64,000 nucleotides of DNA. Origin: Candidatus Peribacteraceae bacterium (GTDB lineage: Bacteria > Patescibacteriota > Gracilibacteria > Peribacterales > Peribacteraceae). Below are positions 1 through 8,217 of the stretch, one piece after another. Both the position numbers and the translations under genes were made by a program. Within the stretch, counting starts at the first letter, position 1. Every line of letters begins with the position of its first letter. Where the stretch lies: contig JAQVMW010000004.1 in assembly GCA_028703445.1 (NCBI GenBank), positions 1 through 64,000 of the forward strand, read 5' to 3'. The notes under the pieces were generated by a model. It was given only the letters and a program-made list of their open reading frames with translations. It was not told the DNA's origin and made no database searches.

Positions 1-102
1 CACATTCACTCCACAATTCACCAGCACTTCAGATCTCATTTCACTGTGTCATCAAGCGGGTTTGATTGCCGGGAACGCTGCGGGCACTACAATCTGAGTC
101 CC

Positions 103-1461
103 ATGGCAGCGCCCACTCCCACCACCATGACAACACAGCCGCACTCCGTGGAAGCCGAGCGCACGGTACTGGGGGCGCTCCTCGTCGATCCCGAAGCCAT
201 CATCAAGGTGAGCGATTTCCTCGCTCCCGTAGATTTCTACGATCCCACGCTACGCGAGGTCTACCAAGCCATTCATGAGCTCTACATGGGTCATGAGCCC
301 ATCGATTTCGTGACGGTCACCACCAAACTCTCCGGGAACGAGAGAATTCAAAAAGCAGGAGGCAGTTCATTCCTGGCCGAGCTCGCCTCCGAAGTCCCCA
401 CTTCATCCCATGTCTACCAGTACGGCCAGATTGTGAAGACGAAAGCCGTGCACCGCCGCATCATCGCGGCCGGCCAACGCATCACAGGCCTCGGCTTCGA
501 AGAAGAGAAACCGGTTGCGGAGCTGCTGGATATGGTCGAGAAAACTGTCTTTGAAATTTCGAATATGTTTCTCAAGGACAAATTCATCCACATCCGTGAC
601 GTGCTGGAGGCGCGCTACGAACGGTTTGCTGAAATGCACGAAACGCAGGATGAAGATACGGTGAAAGGGGTCTCTACCGGCTTCAAATCACTCGATTTCA
701 AGCTCTCAGGCCTGCAACCCAGTGATCTCGTCGTCATCGCGGCACGGCCCAGCATGGGAAAAACCTCACTGGCCCTCAACATCGCGCAGAACGCCGCCAT
801 CCGCGGTCGCAAGAACGTGGGCATTTTCTCGCTGGAAATGAGCAAGGAACAATTGGTAGACCGCCTCTTCGCCTCCATGCTCGGCGTCGATTCCTGGAAA
901 CTGCAGCGCGGCAAGCTGGATGACAGCGACTTTCAGAACATGGGTCCGATCATGGACGAACTCAACAAGGCCAACATCTTCATCGATGACTCCGTCGCCT
1001 CCACCATTCCGGAACTCCGGGCGAAGGCACGCAGACTCCAGATGGAGAACGGACTGGACATGCTCATCATCGACTACCTGCAGCTCATGAGCACGGGCAA
1101 TGCCAGCTATGCCGGCAACCGCGTGCAGGAAATCTCCGAGATCTCCCGAGCCTTGAAGCAGCTCGGCCGTGAACTCCACGTGCCGATTGTCGCCCTCTCG
1201 CAGCTCTCGCGCGCCGTCGAGACCCGTCCGGGTAACATCCCTCAACTCTCGGATCTGCGTGACTCGGGCTCGATCGAACAGGACGCCGATGTGGTGCTGA
1301 TGATGTACCGCGAGGATTACTACGAGGAGGACAGCGATCGTCCGGGCGTGACGGACATCTACATCCGCAAGCACCGTAACGGCCCCATCGGACGCGTCGA
1401 GCTCCTGTTCAAAAAGGAGCAAATGCGGTTCTACGACATCGATAAGGTGCACTCAGCGTGA
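103..1461 (+). CDS. dnaB: Replicative DNA helicase DnaB
   Basis: Hexameric 5'-3' helicase that unwinds DNA at the replication fork. The all-alpha DnaB N-terminal domain covers roughly residues 10-110. The RecA-like C-terminal domain has Walker A in ARPSMGKTSLALNIA, Walker B in LDMLIIDYLQLM, and a QLSDLRDSGSIEQDAD segment typical of DnaB. From the ATG chosen here the protein is 452 aa, the usual length. The frame stays open upstream to a GTG at 46, but that 19-residue extension is Cys/Arg-rich and unlike DnaB. A TACAAT hexamer (88-93) ends nine bases before this ATG and no Shine-Dalgarno is visible. No intein interrupts it. Confidence 0.96.
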   Translation: MAAPTPTTMTTQPHSVEAERTVLGALLVDPEAIIKVSDFLAPVDFYDPTLREVYQAIHELYMGHEPIDFVTVTTKLSGNERIQKAGGSSFLAELASEVPTSSHVYQYGQIVKTKAVHRRIIAAGQRITGLGFEEEKPVAELLDMVEKTVFEISNMFLKDKFIHIRDVLEARYERFAEMHETQDEDTVKGVSTGFKSLDFKLSGLQPSDLVVIAARPSMGKTSLALNIAQNAAIRGRKNVGIFSLEMSKEQLVDRLFASMLGVDSWKLQRGKLDDSDFQNMGPIMDELNKANIFIDDSVASTIPELRAKARRLQMENGLDMLIIDYLQLMSTGNASYAGNRVQEISEISRALKQLGRELHVPIVALSQLSRAVETRPGNIPQLSDLRDSGSIEQDADVVLMMYREDYYEEDSDRPGVTDIYIRKHRNGPIGRVELLFKKEQMRFYDIDKVHSA

Positions 1462-1556
1462 TTGGCGATTTGCCAATTTGTCGATTGGCGATTTCTACTT
1501 CCTCATAGCTTTTTTTAAATTTCTCTTGCCAATCGGACAATCGCCAATAGCCAATG
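1460..1556. repeat. Heptamer-repeat foldback (word GATTGGC / GCCAATC)
   Basis: Between dnaB and mraY. The left arm is a run of 7-base words: GATTGGC, GATTTGC, CAATTTG, then GATTGGC and GATTTCT. The right arm (1528-1556) carries the complementary words GCCAATC, GGACAATC, GCCAATA and GCCAATG. The arms can form a long imperfect hairpin around an AT-rich centre. It shares its build, but not its sequence, with the repeats at 33823, 34807 and 49247. Confidence 0.75.
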
Positions 1557-1582
1557 CGTTGCTCTCTCGCTACTCTGTCACT

Positions 1583-2641
1583 ATGCCCGAATTCATCCCC
1601 GTCCGACCGGATATTCCTCTCATCGCAATCCTCCTCTACGCGCTGTTTGCCTTCGTGCTCGGCATCGCATGTACATCGTGGTACCTCAAATTTCTGTTAC
1701 ACTTCCAACTGGGCAAACAACTCCGGAGCGAAACGGTGGATGGCCGAGGTGCCCCCGTCTTCCAGCGTTTCCATGCCAAGAAAGCAGGGACGCCCACCAT
1801 GGGAGGTGTCCTCATCTGGGGCTCCATTCTGGTGACCGCCCTCGCTTCACGACTCCTCTCGTTCTTCGGGATCGTGGAGCAATCCATCCTCCAACGAGGA
1901 CAGGTGTACCTACCGCTCTTCATGCTCGTCTCCTTCGGCTTACTCGGTGCGCTCGATGACTATCTGAACATCTGCTGCATCGGGAAGAAGCGCGGGTTGG
2001 ATTGGCTTCCAAAGCTCCTGACCCTCCTCTTCCTCTCTCTGGCCGGCGGGCTCTGGTTCTACTACAAGCTCAATTACGACTCTATTCACGTCCCGTACGT
2101 AGGTCCGGTGCTCCTCGGAGCGTGGTACATCCCCGTCTTCGTCTTCATTATCGTCGGCACCGCGAACGCGGTGAATGTCACCGACGGTCTGGATGGTCTT
2201 GCGGCGGGCTTGCTCACCATCGCATTCCTGGCGTTCGCGTTCCTCGCCTATCTCAAAGGCCTCACCGTCCTCGCCGCCTTTTGTGCCGTTTCGGCTGGGG
2301 CTACAGCCGCGTTCCTGTGGCACAATGTCCCTCCCGCCCTCTTCTTCATGGGCGATACCGGTGCCCTTGCACTCGGCGGCATGCTGGGCGTGATCGCCCT
2401 CATGATCGACCAGGTGCTCGTGCTCCCGCTCGTCGGATTCGTGTTCCTCATCGAGATGCTCTCCGTCATCATCCAGCTGACCAGCAAGAAACTGCGTCAT
2501 GGAAAAAAAGTCTTCCTCGCAGCTCCTCTCCACCATCACTTCGAAGCCCTCGAGTGGGGCGAGAGCAAGGTGACGATGCGCCTGTGGATTATCGGCATCT
2601 TCTTCGCGATGCTCGGAATATTCGTCGGGATGTTTGGCTGA
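1583..2641 (+). CDS. mraY: Phospho-N-acetylmuramoyl-pentapeptide-transferase
   Basis: Integral membrane enzyme that moves phospho-MurNAc-pentapeptide onto undecaprenyl phosphate, making lipid I for peptidoglycan. About ten membrane helices are visible. Family motifs are present: GALDDYLNI with the paired aspartates, NAVNVTDGLDGLAAG, and the histidine-rich HHHFEALEWGESKVTMRLW near the C-terminus. The 352-aa length from this ATG fits the family. The frame is open back to 1478, but that stretch translates the intergenic repeat. A TACTCT hexamer (1571-1576) ends six bases before the ATG, so the message may be leaderless. No other mur/fts gene adjoins it, so it sits outside a classical dcw cluster. 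Confidence 0.96.
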   Translation: MPEFIPVRPDIPLIAILLYALFAFVLGIACTSWYLKFLLHFQLGKQLRSETVDGRGAPVFQRFHAKKAGTPTMGGVLIWGSILVTALASRLLSFFGIVEQSILQRGQVYLPLFMLVSFGLLGALDDYLNICCIGKKRGLDWLPKLLTLLFLSLAGGLWFYYKLNYDSIHVPYVGPVLLGAWYIPVFVFIIVGTANAVNVTDGLDGLAAGLLTIAFLAFAFLAYLKGLTVLAAFCAVSAGATAAFLWHNVPPALFFMGDTGALALGGMLGVIALMIDQVLVLPLVGFVFLIEMLSVIIQLTSKKLRHGKKVFLAAPLHHHFEALEWGESKVTMRLWIIGIFFAMLGIFVGMFG

Positions 2642-2755
2642 TTCATGAGAGACAAACCTAACAGTTTTTCTCTCATGATCTCTCTTTTCCCTTCAGTGGT
2701 ATCGCTCCAGTTGTGGGGCCCGTCAGAGCCACCCACAACTTCGCGATGATTATTT
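2642..2755 (+). repeat. Double-hairpin repeat element, copy A
   Basis: First hairpin: CATGAGAGA (2644-2652) pairs with TCTCTCATG (2669-2677) around an AAACCTA..TTTTT loop. A TCTCTTTTCCCTTCAG block and GCTCCA follow. The second hairpin is GTTGTGGG (2710-2717) with CCCACAAC (2732-2739), closed outside by ATCGC/GCGAT, then CTTCGCGATGATTATT. The same blocks recur in the same order at 42435-42545 on the minus strand and, with a diverged first hairpin, at 41826-41932. It could also act as a terminator after mraY. Confidence 0.8.
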
Positions 2756-2799
2756 GTGTGCCTTCGGCACGATACGTTCGCAACTTTTCTCAGCTTTCC

Positions 2800-2827
2800 T
2801 TTACAACTCCCAAATCCTCCGTATCAT
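2800..2827 (+). promoter_or_regulatory. Promoter of the first GAPDH gene
   Basis: TTTACA, a 16-base spacer, then TATCAT. The -10 ends six bases before the GAPDH ATG, which predicts a leaderless transcript. Confidence 0.6.
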
Positions 2828-2833
2828 ATTTTC

Positions 2834-3847
2834 ATGTTGAGAGTAGCTATTAATGGATATGGACGCATTGGGCGTGTTGTTCACCGTCAGCTCCTCACGC
2901 GGTTTTCACAGGAAGCAGAAGTCGTGGCGATCAACGCCTCGAGTGACGCGGCAATGCGCCGGTACCTACTCAAGTACGACACCCTCCACGGGCGATTTGA
3001 CCGTTCCGTAGACGTCGAGGGAGCAGATCTGCGTATCGAGGGGAAACCCGTCCGCGTGATCCGCGAGAAAGATCCGTCCAAGTGTCCCTGGAAGGACCTC
3101 AAAGTGGATCTGGTCGTCGAAGCAACGGGCAAGTTTCGCACCAAGGAGAAAGCACAGGCGCACCTGACGGCAGGTGCCAAGGCCGTCATCATCACCGCAC
3201 CGCCGAAGGATGACACACCCATGATCGTACGCGGGGTGAACGATGATCTGCTCAAGAGCGCACTGCCGATCGTCAGCGCCGCTTCCTGCACCACGAACTG
3301 CATCGCCCCCGTGATCAAGGTACTGGATGCTTGGAGGGGCATCAGACGCGGCCTCATGTGCACCACGCACTCCTACACCAGCTCCCAGAACCTCCTCGAC
3401 AACGCGACGGAGAGCAGCAAGCTTCGCATCGCACGCGCCGCGGCACTCAACATCATTCCTTCGACGACCGGTGCCGCCAAGGCAGCTGGTAAGATATTCC
3501 CTCACCTCAAGGGCAAACTCGACGGCATGGCACTGCGCATTCCCGTCCCCGATGTCTCCGCGGCGTACCTCGTTTTGGAACTCAATGCTCCGGCGACCGT
3601 CGAAGAAATCAACGGAAAGCTCCGTGAGGCTTCGGAGGGAGACCTCAAGGGCATCCTGGCCGTGGAAGAAGGTCTGCTCGTCTCGTCGGATTACCTCAGT
3701 GACCCGCACTCGAGCACAGTGGATCTGGATTCCACGAATGTCATTGACGGAAATCTCGTGCAGATTCTGGCCTGGTACGACAACGAGTGGGGTTACGCCA
3801 TGCGCGTCACCGAAATGACCCTTCTGGTTGGAAAGCTCCTGCAGTAA
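2834..3847 (+). CDS. gap: Glyceraldehyde-3-phosphate dehydrogenase (first copy)
   Basis: Interconverts glyceraldehyde-3-phosphate and 1,3-bisphosphoglycerate. The Rossmann start is INGYGRIGR; the catalytic cysteine is in AASCTTNCIAP; the C-terminus ends in the usual WYDNEWGYAMRV. At 337 aa it has full length. The position after the second beta strand, normally Asp in NAD-dependent enzymes (IND), is Ala here (INAS). This suggests relaxed or NADP-preferring cofactor use, an inference from GAPDH family knowledge. It lies directly upstream of fructose-bisphosphatase, which supports a gluconeogenic role, whereas the second copy at 34912 keeps the Asp. The frame is open upstream to 2756, but that part translates a repeat element. 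Confidence 0.95.
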   Translation: MLRVAINGYGRIGRVVHRQLLTRFSQEAEVVAINASSDAAMRRYLLKYDTLHGRFDRSVDVEGADLRIEGKPVRVIREKDPSKCPWKDLKVDLVVEATGKFRTKEKAQAHLTAGAKAVIITAPPKDDTPMIVRGVNDDLLKSALPIVSAASCTTNCIAPVIKVLDAWRGIRRGLMCTTHSYTSSQNLLDNATESSKLRIARAAALNIIPSTTGAAKAAGKIFPHLKGKLDGMALRIPVPDVSAAYLVLELNAPATVEEINGKLREASEGDLKGILAVEEGLLVSSDYLSDPHSSTVDLDSTNVIDGNLVQILAWYDNEWGYAMRVTEMTLLVGKLLQ

Positions 3848-3882
3848 TCCCCTACCCCTCAGGCCTAATCCTAACCCTAAAC

Positions 3883-4827
3883 ATGACTCTCTCCCCTTCC
3901 GTCCCCGCCGAGCAGCGCAGCCTCAACGGCCACCTCTTTCACGTCTCGAAGACACCCGACAAGCTGCGGCACCTTATCAACGACATCGCGCGCGCCGCGA
4001 AGTACATCAGTTACGCTATCAAGACTACGGAAGCCGGCCTTGCCGGATCCGTGAACATGTTCGGCGAGGAGCAGGTGAAGCTGGACGTGCTGTCTGACCG
4101 CATCATTCAGGAACACCTCAACGAGAACCGCCTAGTCGCGACATACGCGTGCGAGGAACATGACGCCGTCATCGAACTCTCTCCCGATGCGCCCTACTCC
4201 GTAGTGTTCGACCCGCTGGACGGCTCCTCCCTCGTCGACGCTAATCTGGCCATCGGTTCCATCTTCGGGATTTACGAAGGCAAAGAGATCATCGGTCGCA
4301 CCCCACGGGAACAGGTGGCCGCCCTCTACGTCCTGTACGGCCCGCGCACGCTCTTCGTCTACTCCACAGGCAGCGGCGTACACGAGTTCCTCCTGAACGA
4401 CGTGGGAGAATTCATCATCCTCAGGGAACACTTGGGCATCGGCGACAATGCCAAGAACTTCAGCCCGGGGAACCTGCGCGGCATTGATGAGACCGACGGC
4501 TATCGCGACGTCGTGGAATCGTGGCTCAAGCAGCAAATGACCCTGCGCTACTCTGGCTGTCTGGTAGCAGATGTGCACCATATCTTCAGTAAAGGACAGG
4601 GCATCTTCACCTTCCCAGCCAGCAAAAAGTACCCGAACGGCAAGCTCCGTCACGCCTTCGAGTGCGGACCCTTTGCCTTCCTCGCAGAGCAGGCGGGTGG
4701 AGCCGCTTCGGATGGTTCGCAGGACATCATGGATATTCCCCTCACCGCCGTGGGTCAACGCTGCCCGCTGATCATCGGGTCGAAGAACGAAGTAGCCCGC
4801 ATTTGCTCCCTGCTTACGGCAGTTTGA
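3883..4827 (+). CDS. fbp: Class I fructose-1,6-bisphosphatase
   Basis: Hydrolyses fructose-1,6-bisphosphate to fructose-6-phosphate, the committed step of gluconeogenesis. The metal-binding signature FDPLDGSSLVDANLAIG is intact, and YSGCLVADVHHIFSKGQGIF and KLRHAFECGPFAFLAEQAGG match the substrate-binding parts of class I enzymes. Length is 314 aa, slightly short of about 330. It starts 35 bases after the GAPDH stop on the same strand and is probably co-transcribed with it. The short gap holds CCTAATCCTAACCCTAAAC, which resembles a one-armed version of the heptamer repeats elsewhere. No Shine-Dalgarno is visible. The 98-aa gene on the other strand ends eight bases downstream. Confidence 0.95.
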   Translation: MTLSPSVPAEQRSLNGHLFHVSKTPDKLRHLINDIARAAKYISYAIKTTEAGLAGSVNMFGEEQVKLDVLSDRIIQEHLNENRLVATYACEEHDAVIELSPDAPYSVVFDPLDGSSLVDANLAIGSIFGIYEGKEIIGRTPREQVAALYVLYGPRTLFVYSTGSGVHEFLLNDVGEFIILREHLGIGDNAKNFSPGNLRGIDETDGYRDVVESWLKQQMTLRYSGCLVADVHHIFSKGQGIFTFPASKKYPNGKLRHAFECGPFAFLAEQAGGAASDGSQDIMDIPLTAVGQRCPLIIGSKNEVARICSLLTAV

Positions 4828-4834
4828 AAACCTC

Positions 4835-5131
4835 TCAGTTCCAGTACGGTTCCTGAAGAGCTCGCCCCATCGCCTCGTCGAGAGTCTGCGTGCTCTCTTC
4901 GCGCTTGGTTTTTCCTTCCAGATTGTACAGACGCTTGAGGGAACGATACGTCCCCCAAATGTAGTACTCCTTGCGGGGCCTGCCACGGCGTTTTCGATCC
5001 TCGCCCTCCTCCGGGACACCGGGTTTCTGCAGTGGTTTCACGGTGCCTGTCTTGGTCCACTCCACTGGCCCGATCACCGATCTCTTCTCGGTGTCGAAGT
5101 AGAGGAAGTCGGTATCTGAGTAGGGAGGCAT
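4835..5131 (-). CDS. Small basic protein with AT-hook-like patch, unknown function
   Basis: A 98-aa protein I do not recognise. A cluster KRRGRPRKE (about residues 47-56) looks like an AT-hook, the minor-groove-binding motif, followed by YYIWGTYRSLKRLYNL. The N-terminal half, with TDFLYFDTEKRSVIG, may be a small beta unit. No signal peptide or membrane helix. On its strand a perfect TATAAT (plus-strand 5140-5145) ends eight bases before the ATG, so the gene is probably expressed as a near-leaderless message. It converges on fbp with an eight-base gap and no visible terminator. DNA binding is a guess from the basic patch only. Confidence 0.6.
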   Translation of the reverse strand: MPPYSDTDFLYFDTEKRSVIGPVEWTKTGTVKPLQKPGVPEEGEDRKRRGRPRKEYYIWGTYRSLKRLYNLEGKTKREESTQTLDEAMGRALQEPYWN

Positions 5132-5194
5132 GCGAGTGCATTATAACCCTAGACCTGCGAAAGGTTCTAGAAGTTTAAAGGATTAGAGACGCCT

Positions 5195-5245
5195 GAAATG
5201 TGAAACCTCTCAGGCTTCCCTCACCTCTCAAACATCTCAAACCTC
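5195..5245. repeat. Degenerate heptamer-like repeat tract
   Basis: Words such as ACCTCTC, AAACATCTC and AAACCTCC recur here, with a GCCTGA/TCAGGC pair (5191-5196 and 5210-5215). It looks like a decayed relative of the heptamer foldbacks, but the periodicity is imperfect. Confidence 0.35.
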
Positions 5246-5247
5246 CG

Positions 5248-5829
5248 TCACCGGTACATCCTGTGCTCCTCGGGGGGCAGGGGTGGGGGAGGGGGAGGCG
5301 GCGGAGGCGCCTCGAAGAACTCCGTTTTGTCAACAGGACGCACATCCTCCTCCGGATGGTGGAAGAGCTCCTGCACGAATCCCTTGCGCTGCTCCTGAAA
5401 ACGCAGGAAGGACTCAAAAAGGGCCACCAGGCTCCCGATGAGTGCCACGTAGATCCCGAAACGGATCTCCATACGGGCAAGATCGAACGTGACCTTAATG
5501 AGCACGGAGAGAGACGCAAGAATGAGAATCACCGCCTCAGCGGTGGCGCAGAGACGCACTACCTCGCGGTAGCGTTTGCGAATGAAGACGGGCCCTCCCG
5601 TCAGGGGAATCAGCGTAATGAGAAGCACGAACACATGCAGTGCGAAAACACTGATGCCGATGATGGTCGTGTAGAATCCGAATCCGGAGTATGACACCAT
5701 GGCTCCGCCAATCTTTTCGCCACCGATCCAGGGCAGAAAAACGCCCACGATTGCAACCAGAGCCCCGGCATTGAGGATCTTCTCCTCCAACTCGAGCCCC
5801 ATCACCTTCCGAAAAAACTGGGAAGCCAT
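5248..5829 (-). CDS. Four-helix membrane protein with polyproline tail, unknown function
   Basis: A 193-aa integral membrane protein from the ATG at 5829. Four hydrophobic segments are visible (around AGALVAIVGVFLPWI, FYTTIIGISVFALHVFVLL, AVILILASLSVLI and FGIYVALIGSLVALF). A charged C-terminus follows, ending in a run of nine prolines after FFEAP. The frame extends a further 69 codons upstream, but that section is translated foldback repeat sequence. I do not recognise a family. The polyproline tail is probably cytoplasmic and may bind a partner. It stands alone, between the small basic gene and a structured intergenic region. Confidence 0.65.
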   Translation of the reverse strand: MASQFFRKVMGLELEEKILNAGALVAIVGVFLPWIGGEKIGGAMVSYSGFGFYTTIIGISVFALHVFVLLITLIPLTGGPVFIRKRYREVVRLCATAEAVILILASLSVLIKVTFDLARMEIRFGIYVALIGSLVALFESFLRFQEQRKGFVQELFHHPEEDVRPVDKTEFFEAPPPPPPPPPLPPEEHRMYR

Positions 5830-5848
5830 CGACTTCAGGATAGCACCA

Positions 5849-5966
5849 CTCGACTCAGTCTCGCTACACGCGACTTCGCTCGTGGTCTCCGCTCTCAAAG
5901 AGAGCTTCGACCACCTGTTTTGGCTAGAGTGTCCCGAGCGAACACAGCGCAGCAAAGTGAGTCGAG
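5849..5966. repeat. Intergenic foldback with nested hairpin
   Basis: Outer arms CTCGACTCA (5849-5857) and TGAGTCGAG (5958-5966) are perfect complements. Inside, GTGGTC-TCC-GCTCTC-AAA-GAGAGC-TTC-GACCAC (5882-5914) forms a 12-bp hairpin with symmetric internal loops. The right side carries CCCGAGCGAA...GAGTCGAGGG, a relative of the palindrome at 33915. Confidence 0.6.
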
Positions 5967-6055
5967 GGACATTCAATTGCCGCGCCAATTCTGCGGAATT
6001 GGAAACAGCTTCCTTTGGCTCGCTCATGATATGCATGGCAAGCTAGACTGTCTCT

Positions 6056-7117
6056 ATGCGTACGCTGGCCATCGACTGTCGGGAGGCACTGAGCGAGACA
6101 CCCACGGGCAAGGCCCGCTGGGCACACTGTTTTCTGACGGAACTCTTCACACGAAATCTGCCCATTCTCCTGCTCGGTAACCGCGCCCTCCCCGCCGCAT
6201 GGCAATTGCCGAACGTGCGCAGTGCCGTACTGCCTTCCGGCATGCGCTGGCATCTGCATGCCGCCAGATTTCTGGCTGCGCACCAGAGCGAACTCACGTA
6301 CTTCAGTCCCACAAGCTTCATTGTCCCTTTCCTCTCCGGCGGTTCCATGCCCACGATCCCGCTCGTCCATGACTTGATCGCATTCCGCGGAGAACCCCAC
6401 CAGCGCAAAGCTGAGATCATCGAACGTCTCACGCTTCGGCGTGCCCTTGCGCAGTCCTGCCACGTCTGTGCGATCAGTGAGGCGACCAAGCACGATCTTC
6501 TCAATCGGTACGGGTTTTTGAAGAGCGAGAACATCTCGGTCATCTTTGCAGGACCGTACAGTGAAACCGCTCCGTCGAACGTTCCGGACGGACGGACGGT
6601 TCTCAGTGTCGGAACACTCTGTCCGCGCAAGAACCAGCTCAGTCTCATCCATGCATTCGCCAATCTTCCCGAAATCATCAGGAAACGCAGCCGCCTGATC
6701 ATCGCCGGCGGTCGCGGGTGGCATGATCGCGAGATCGTCCGTCTGGCCAACGAGACACCGGGAGTGGAGTGGCGCGGCTACGTCACCGATGCCGAGTACG
6801 AATCACTCCTCTCCACTGCCACTGTCTTCGCGCTCCCTTCGCTGTACGAGGGATTCGGCATGCCTGTGCTGGATGCCCTGCAGCGCGGCATTCCCGTGCT
6901 CACGAGCAAGCGCGGCAGTCTGCCGGAGGTGGCGGGAGATGCGGCGTTCTTCGTGGATCCCGAAGATCAGATCGCCCTGACGCAGGGGCTTAAAACACTG
7001 CTCACCGATGATGCCGTTCGCGCACGCCTCAGAAACGCAGGGCCGTTGCAGGCAAGTCAATTCAGCTGGAAACGAACCGTGGATTTGTTCCTTTCCGGTG
7101 TCCAGGCATTCCTGTAG
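6056..7117 (+). CDS. Glycosyltransferase, family 4 (GT-B fold)
   Basis: A 353-aa GT-B glycosyltransferase that probably adds a sugar to an envelope polysaccharide or glycolipid from a nucleotide-sugar donor. The second Rossmann half has VLSVGTLCPRKNQLSLI, the KNQ donor-loop pattern, and the donor-binding SLYEGFGMPVLDALQRG, where the first acidic residue of the EX7E-type motif is Glu and the second is Asp. No membrane segment. Acceptor and donor cannot be told from sequence. A TAGACT hexamer (6044-6049) ends six bases before the ATG and there is no Shine-Dalgarno. nadK follows after 17 bases. Confidence 0.88.
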   Translation: MRTLAIDCREALSETPTGKARWAHCFLTELFTRNLPILLLGNRALPAAWQLPNVRSAVLPSGMRWHLHAARFLAAHQSELTYFSPTSFIVPFLSGGSMPTIPLVHDLIAFRGEPHQRKAEIIERLTLRRALAQSCHVCAISEATKHDLLNRYGFLKSENISVIFAGPYSETAPSNVPDGRTVLSVGTLCPRKNQLSLIHAFANLPEIIRKRSRLIIAGGRGWHDREIVRLANETPGVEWRGYVTDAEYESLLSTATVFALPSLYEGFGMPVLDALQRGIPVLTSKRGSLPEVAGDAAFFVDPEDQIALTQGLKTLLTDDAVRARLRNAGPLQASQFSWKRTVDLFLSGVQAFL

Positions 7118-7126
7118 CGCGCTACA
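7113..7126. promoter_or_regulatory. 14-bp palindrome over the nadK -10 box
   Basis: TGTAGCGCGCTACA is a perfect dyad covering the stop codon of the glycosyltransferase and most of the TACACT hexamer (7123-7128) that ends six bases before the nadK ATG. It could be an operator, but a dyad this short may also be chance. Confidence 0.35.
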
Positions 7127-7134
7127 CTGTAGCT

Positions 7135-8013
7135 ATGACGAAGTACCGCCGCATCGGTCTCACCGTCAAATCAGGCTTCGATCGCAAGGACGAGGCTGTC
7201 GCGCGCATCTTAAAGATCCTCCGCACACTCAAGTGCACAGTTGCCGTGGATCCCTCGCGCATGTTTGACCTGCCCTGCGCACGGAAATATGAACCCATGG
7301 ATCCCGAGCACGCGATCGACCTCATGTTGGTGATCGGCGGTGACGGCACTGTCCTGCGCACTGTCCGCGAGATCAAGGATTTTTCGGTTCCCATCCTGAG
7401 TATCAACCGGGGAACGCTCGGGTTCCTCGCGGAAATCGAGTTGAATGAAGCCGACCGCATCCTCCCGGCTCTGCTGTGCGGAGAGGGAATGATTGATGAG
7501 CGCGGCCTTCTGAAAGTCGAAGCAGTGCGCAAGCGCAAGGTATTTTTCTCCGGCCATGCCCTCAACGAAGCAGTGATCGCACAGGGAACGATTGCGCGCC
7601 TCATTGATCTGGAAACCACGGTAAACGGCGAGGCCCTCACCACGTACCGCTCCGACGGTCTCATCGTCGCCACGCCGACCGGTTCCACGGCCTATTCGCT
7701 CGCGGCCGGCGGTCCCATCGTCCATCCCGCCTTCGATTCGGCGATCATCCTGACCCCTATCAATCCCTACAGTTTCTCGCAGAAGCCGGTGGTGATCAGC
7801 GGCAGGAGCAAGGTGGACGTGGGCGTGCGCATGAAAGTCCGCAAATTCGCCGACGTCGATGTGAACCTGACGATCGACGGCCAGATGTATGTGCCGCTGC
7901 AGGATGGCGACCACGTGCGCTGTTCGGTGTCCAAAGAGACGGTGAAGTTCCTCCGGAGGAAACAGGATACGTTCCTTCGCACATTGAGGACAAAACTGCG
8001 ATGGGGGGAATAA
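7135..8013 (+). CDS. nadK: NAD kinase
   Basis: Phosphorylates NAD to NADP using ATP or polyphosphate, the only route to NADP. The NAD kinase signature GGDGT is present in LMLVIGGDGTVLRTVREI, with NRGTLGFLAE and the SDGLIVATPTGSTAYSLAAGGPIV block that binds NAD. Length (292 aa) is standard. The start codon is preceded by TACACT at leaderless spacing. It is the last plus-strand gene before the inverted-repeat element at 8035. NADP supply fits the predicted NADP-tolerant GAPDH encoded upstream. Confidence 0.95.
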   Translation: MTKYRRIGLTVKSGFDRKDEAVARILKILRTLKCTVAVDPSRMFDLPCARKYEPMDPEHAIDLMLVIGGDGTVLRTVREIKDFSVPILSINRGTLGFLAEIELNEADRILPALLCGEGMIDERGLLKVEAVRKRKVFFSGHALNEAVIAQGTIARLIDLETTVNGEALTTYRSDGLIVATPTGSTAYSLAAGGPIVHPAFDSAIILTPINPYSFSQKPVVISGRSKVDVGVRMKVRKFADVDVNLTIDGQMYVPLQDGDHVRCSVSKETVKFLRRKQDTFLRTLRTKLRWGE

Positions 8014-8034
8014 GGCGAATGCCAAGACTGTCTT

Positions 8035-8192
8035 TGCCTCACCCCCCTGACCCCCTCTCCGCACCCATCCAACGCCAACCGGAGAGGGGGCGTACTCTTT
8101 CTGTTTTAGATCTTTTTTAGAACAACAAACGTGTGCCTCCTCTCCATGAAGGAATCGTGGCAGGGTTGGAGAGGGGGAGAGGGGGTGAGGCA
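8035..8192. repeat. C/G-rich inverted-repeat element (MITE-like)
   Basis: TGCCTCACCCCC...CCCCTCTCC (8035-8060) is matched by the near-complement GGAGAGGGGG..GGGGGTGAGGCA (8168-8192). A nested perfect pair CCCCCTCTCC/GGAGAGGGGG lies at 8051-8060 and 8081-8090. No ORF lies inside. It fills the space between nadK and purA. Related C-rich/G-rich hairpins occur at 36732, 37183 and 56333. Confidence 0.6.
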
Positions 8193-8217
8193 GAACCGCA
8201 AGTCACACTGCAAATCT

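Noticed and set aside
1478..1582. N-terminal extension of MraY
   Set aside because: It translates the heptamer foldback; MraY homology begins at the ATG at 1583 and a -10 hexamer sits six bases before it.
3862..3882. Telomere-like CCTAATCCTAACCCTAAAC
   Set aside because: A single short tract between co-directional genes; better viewed as a chance or degenerate member of the heptamer-repeat class.
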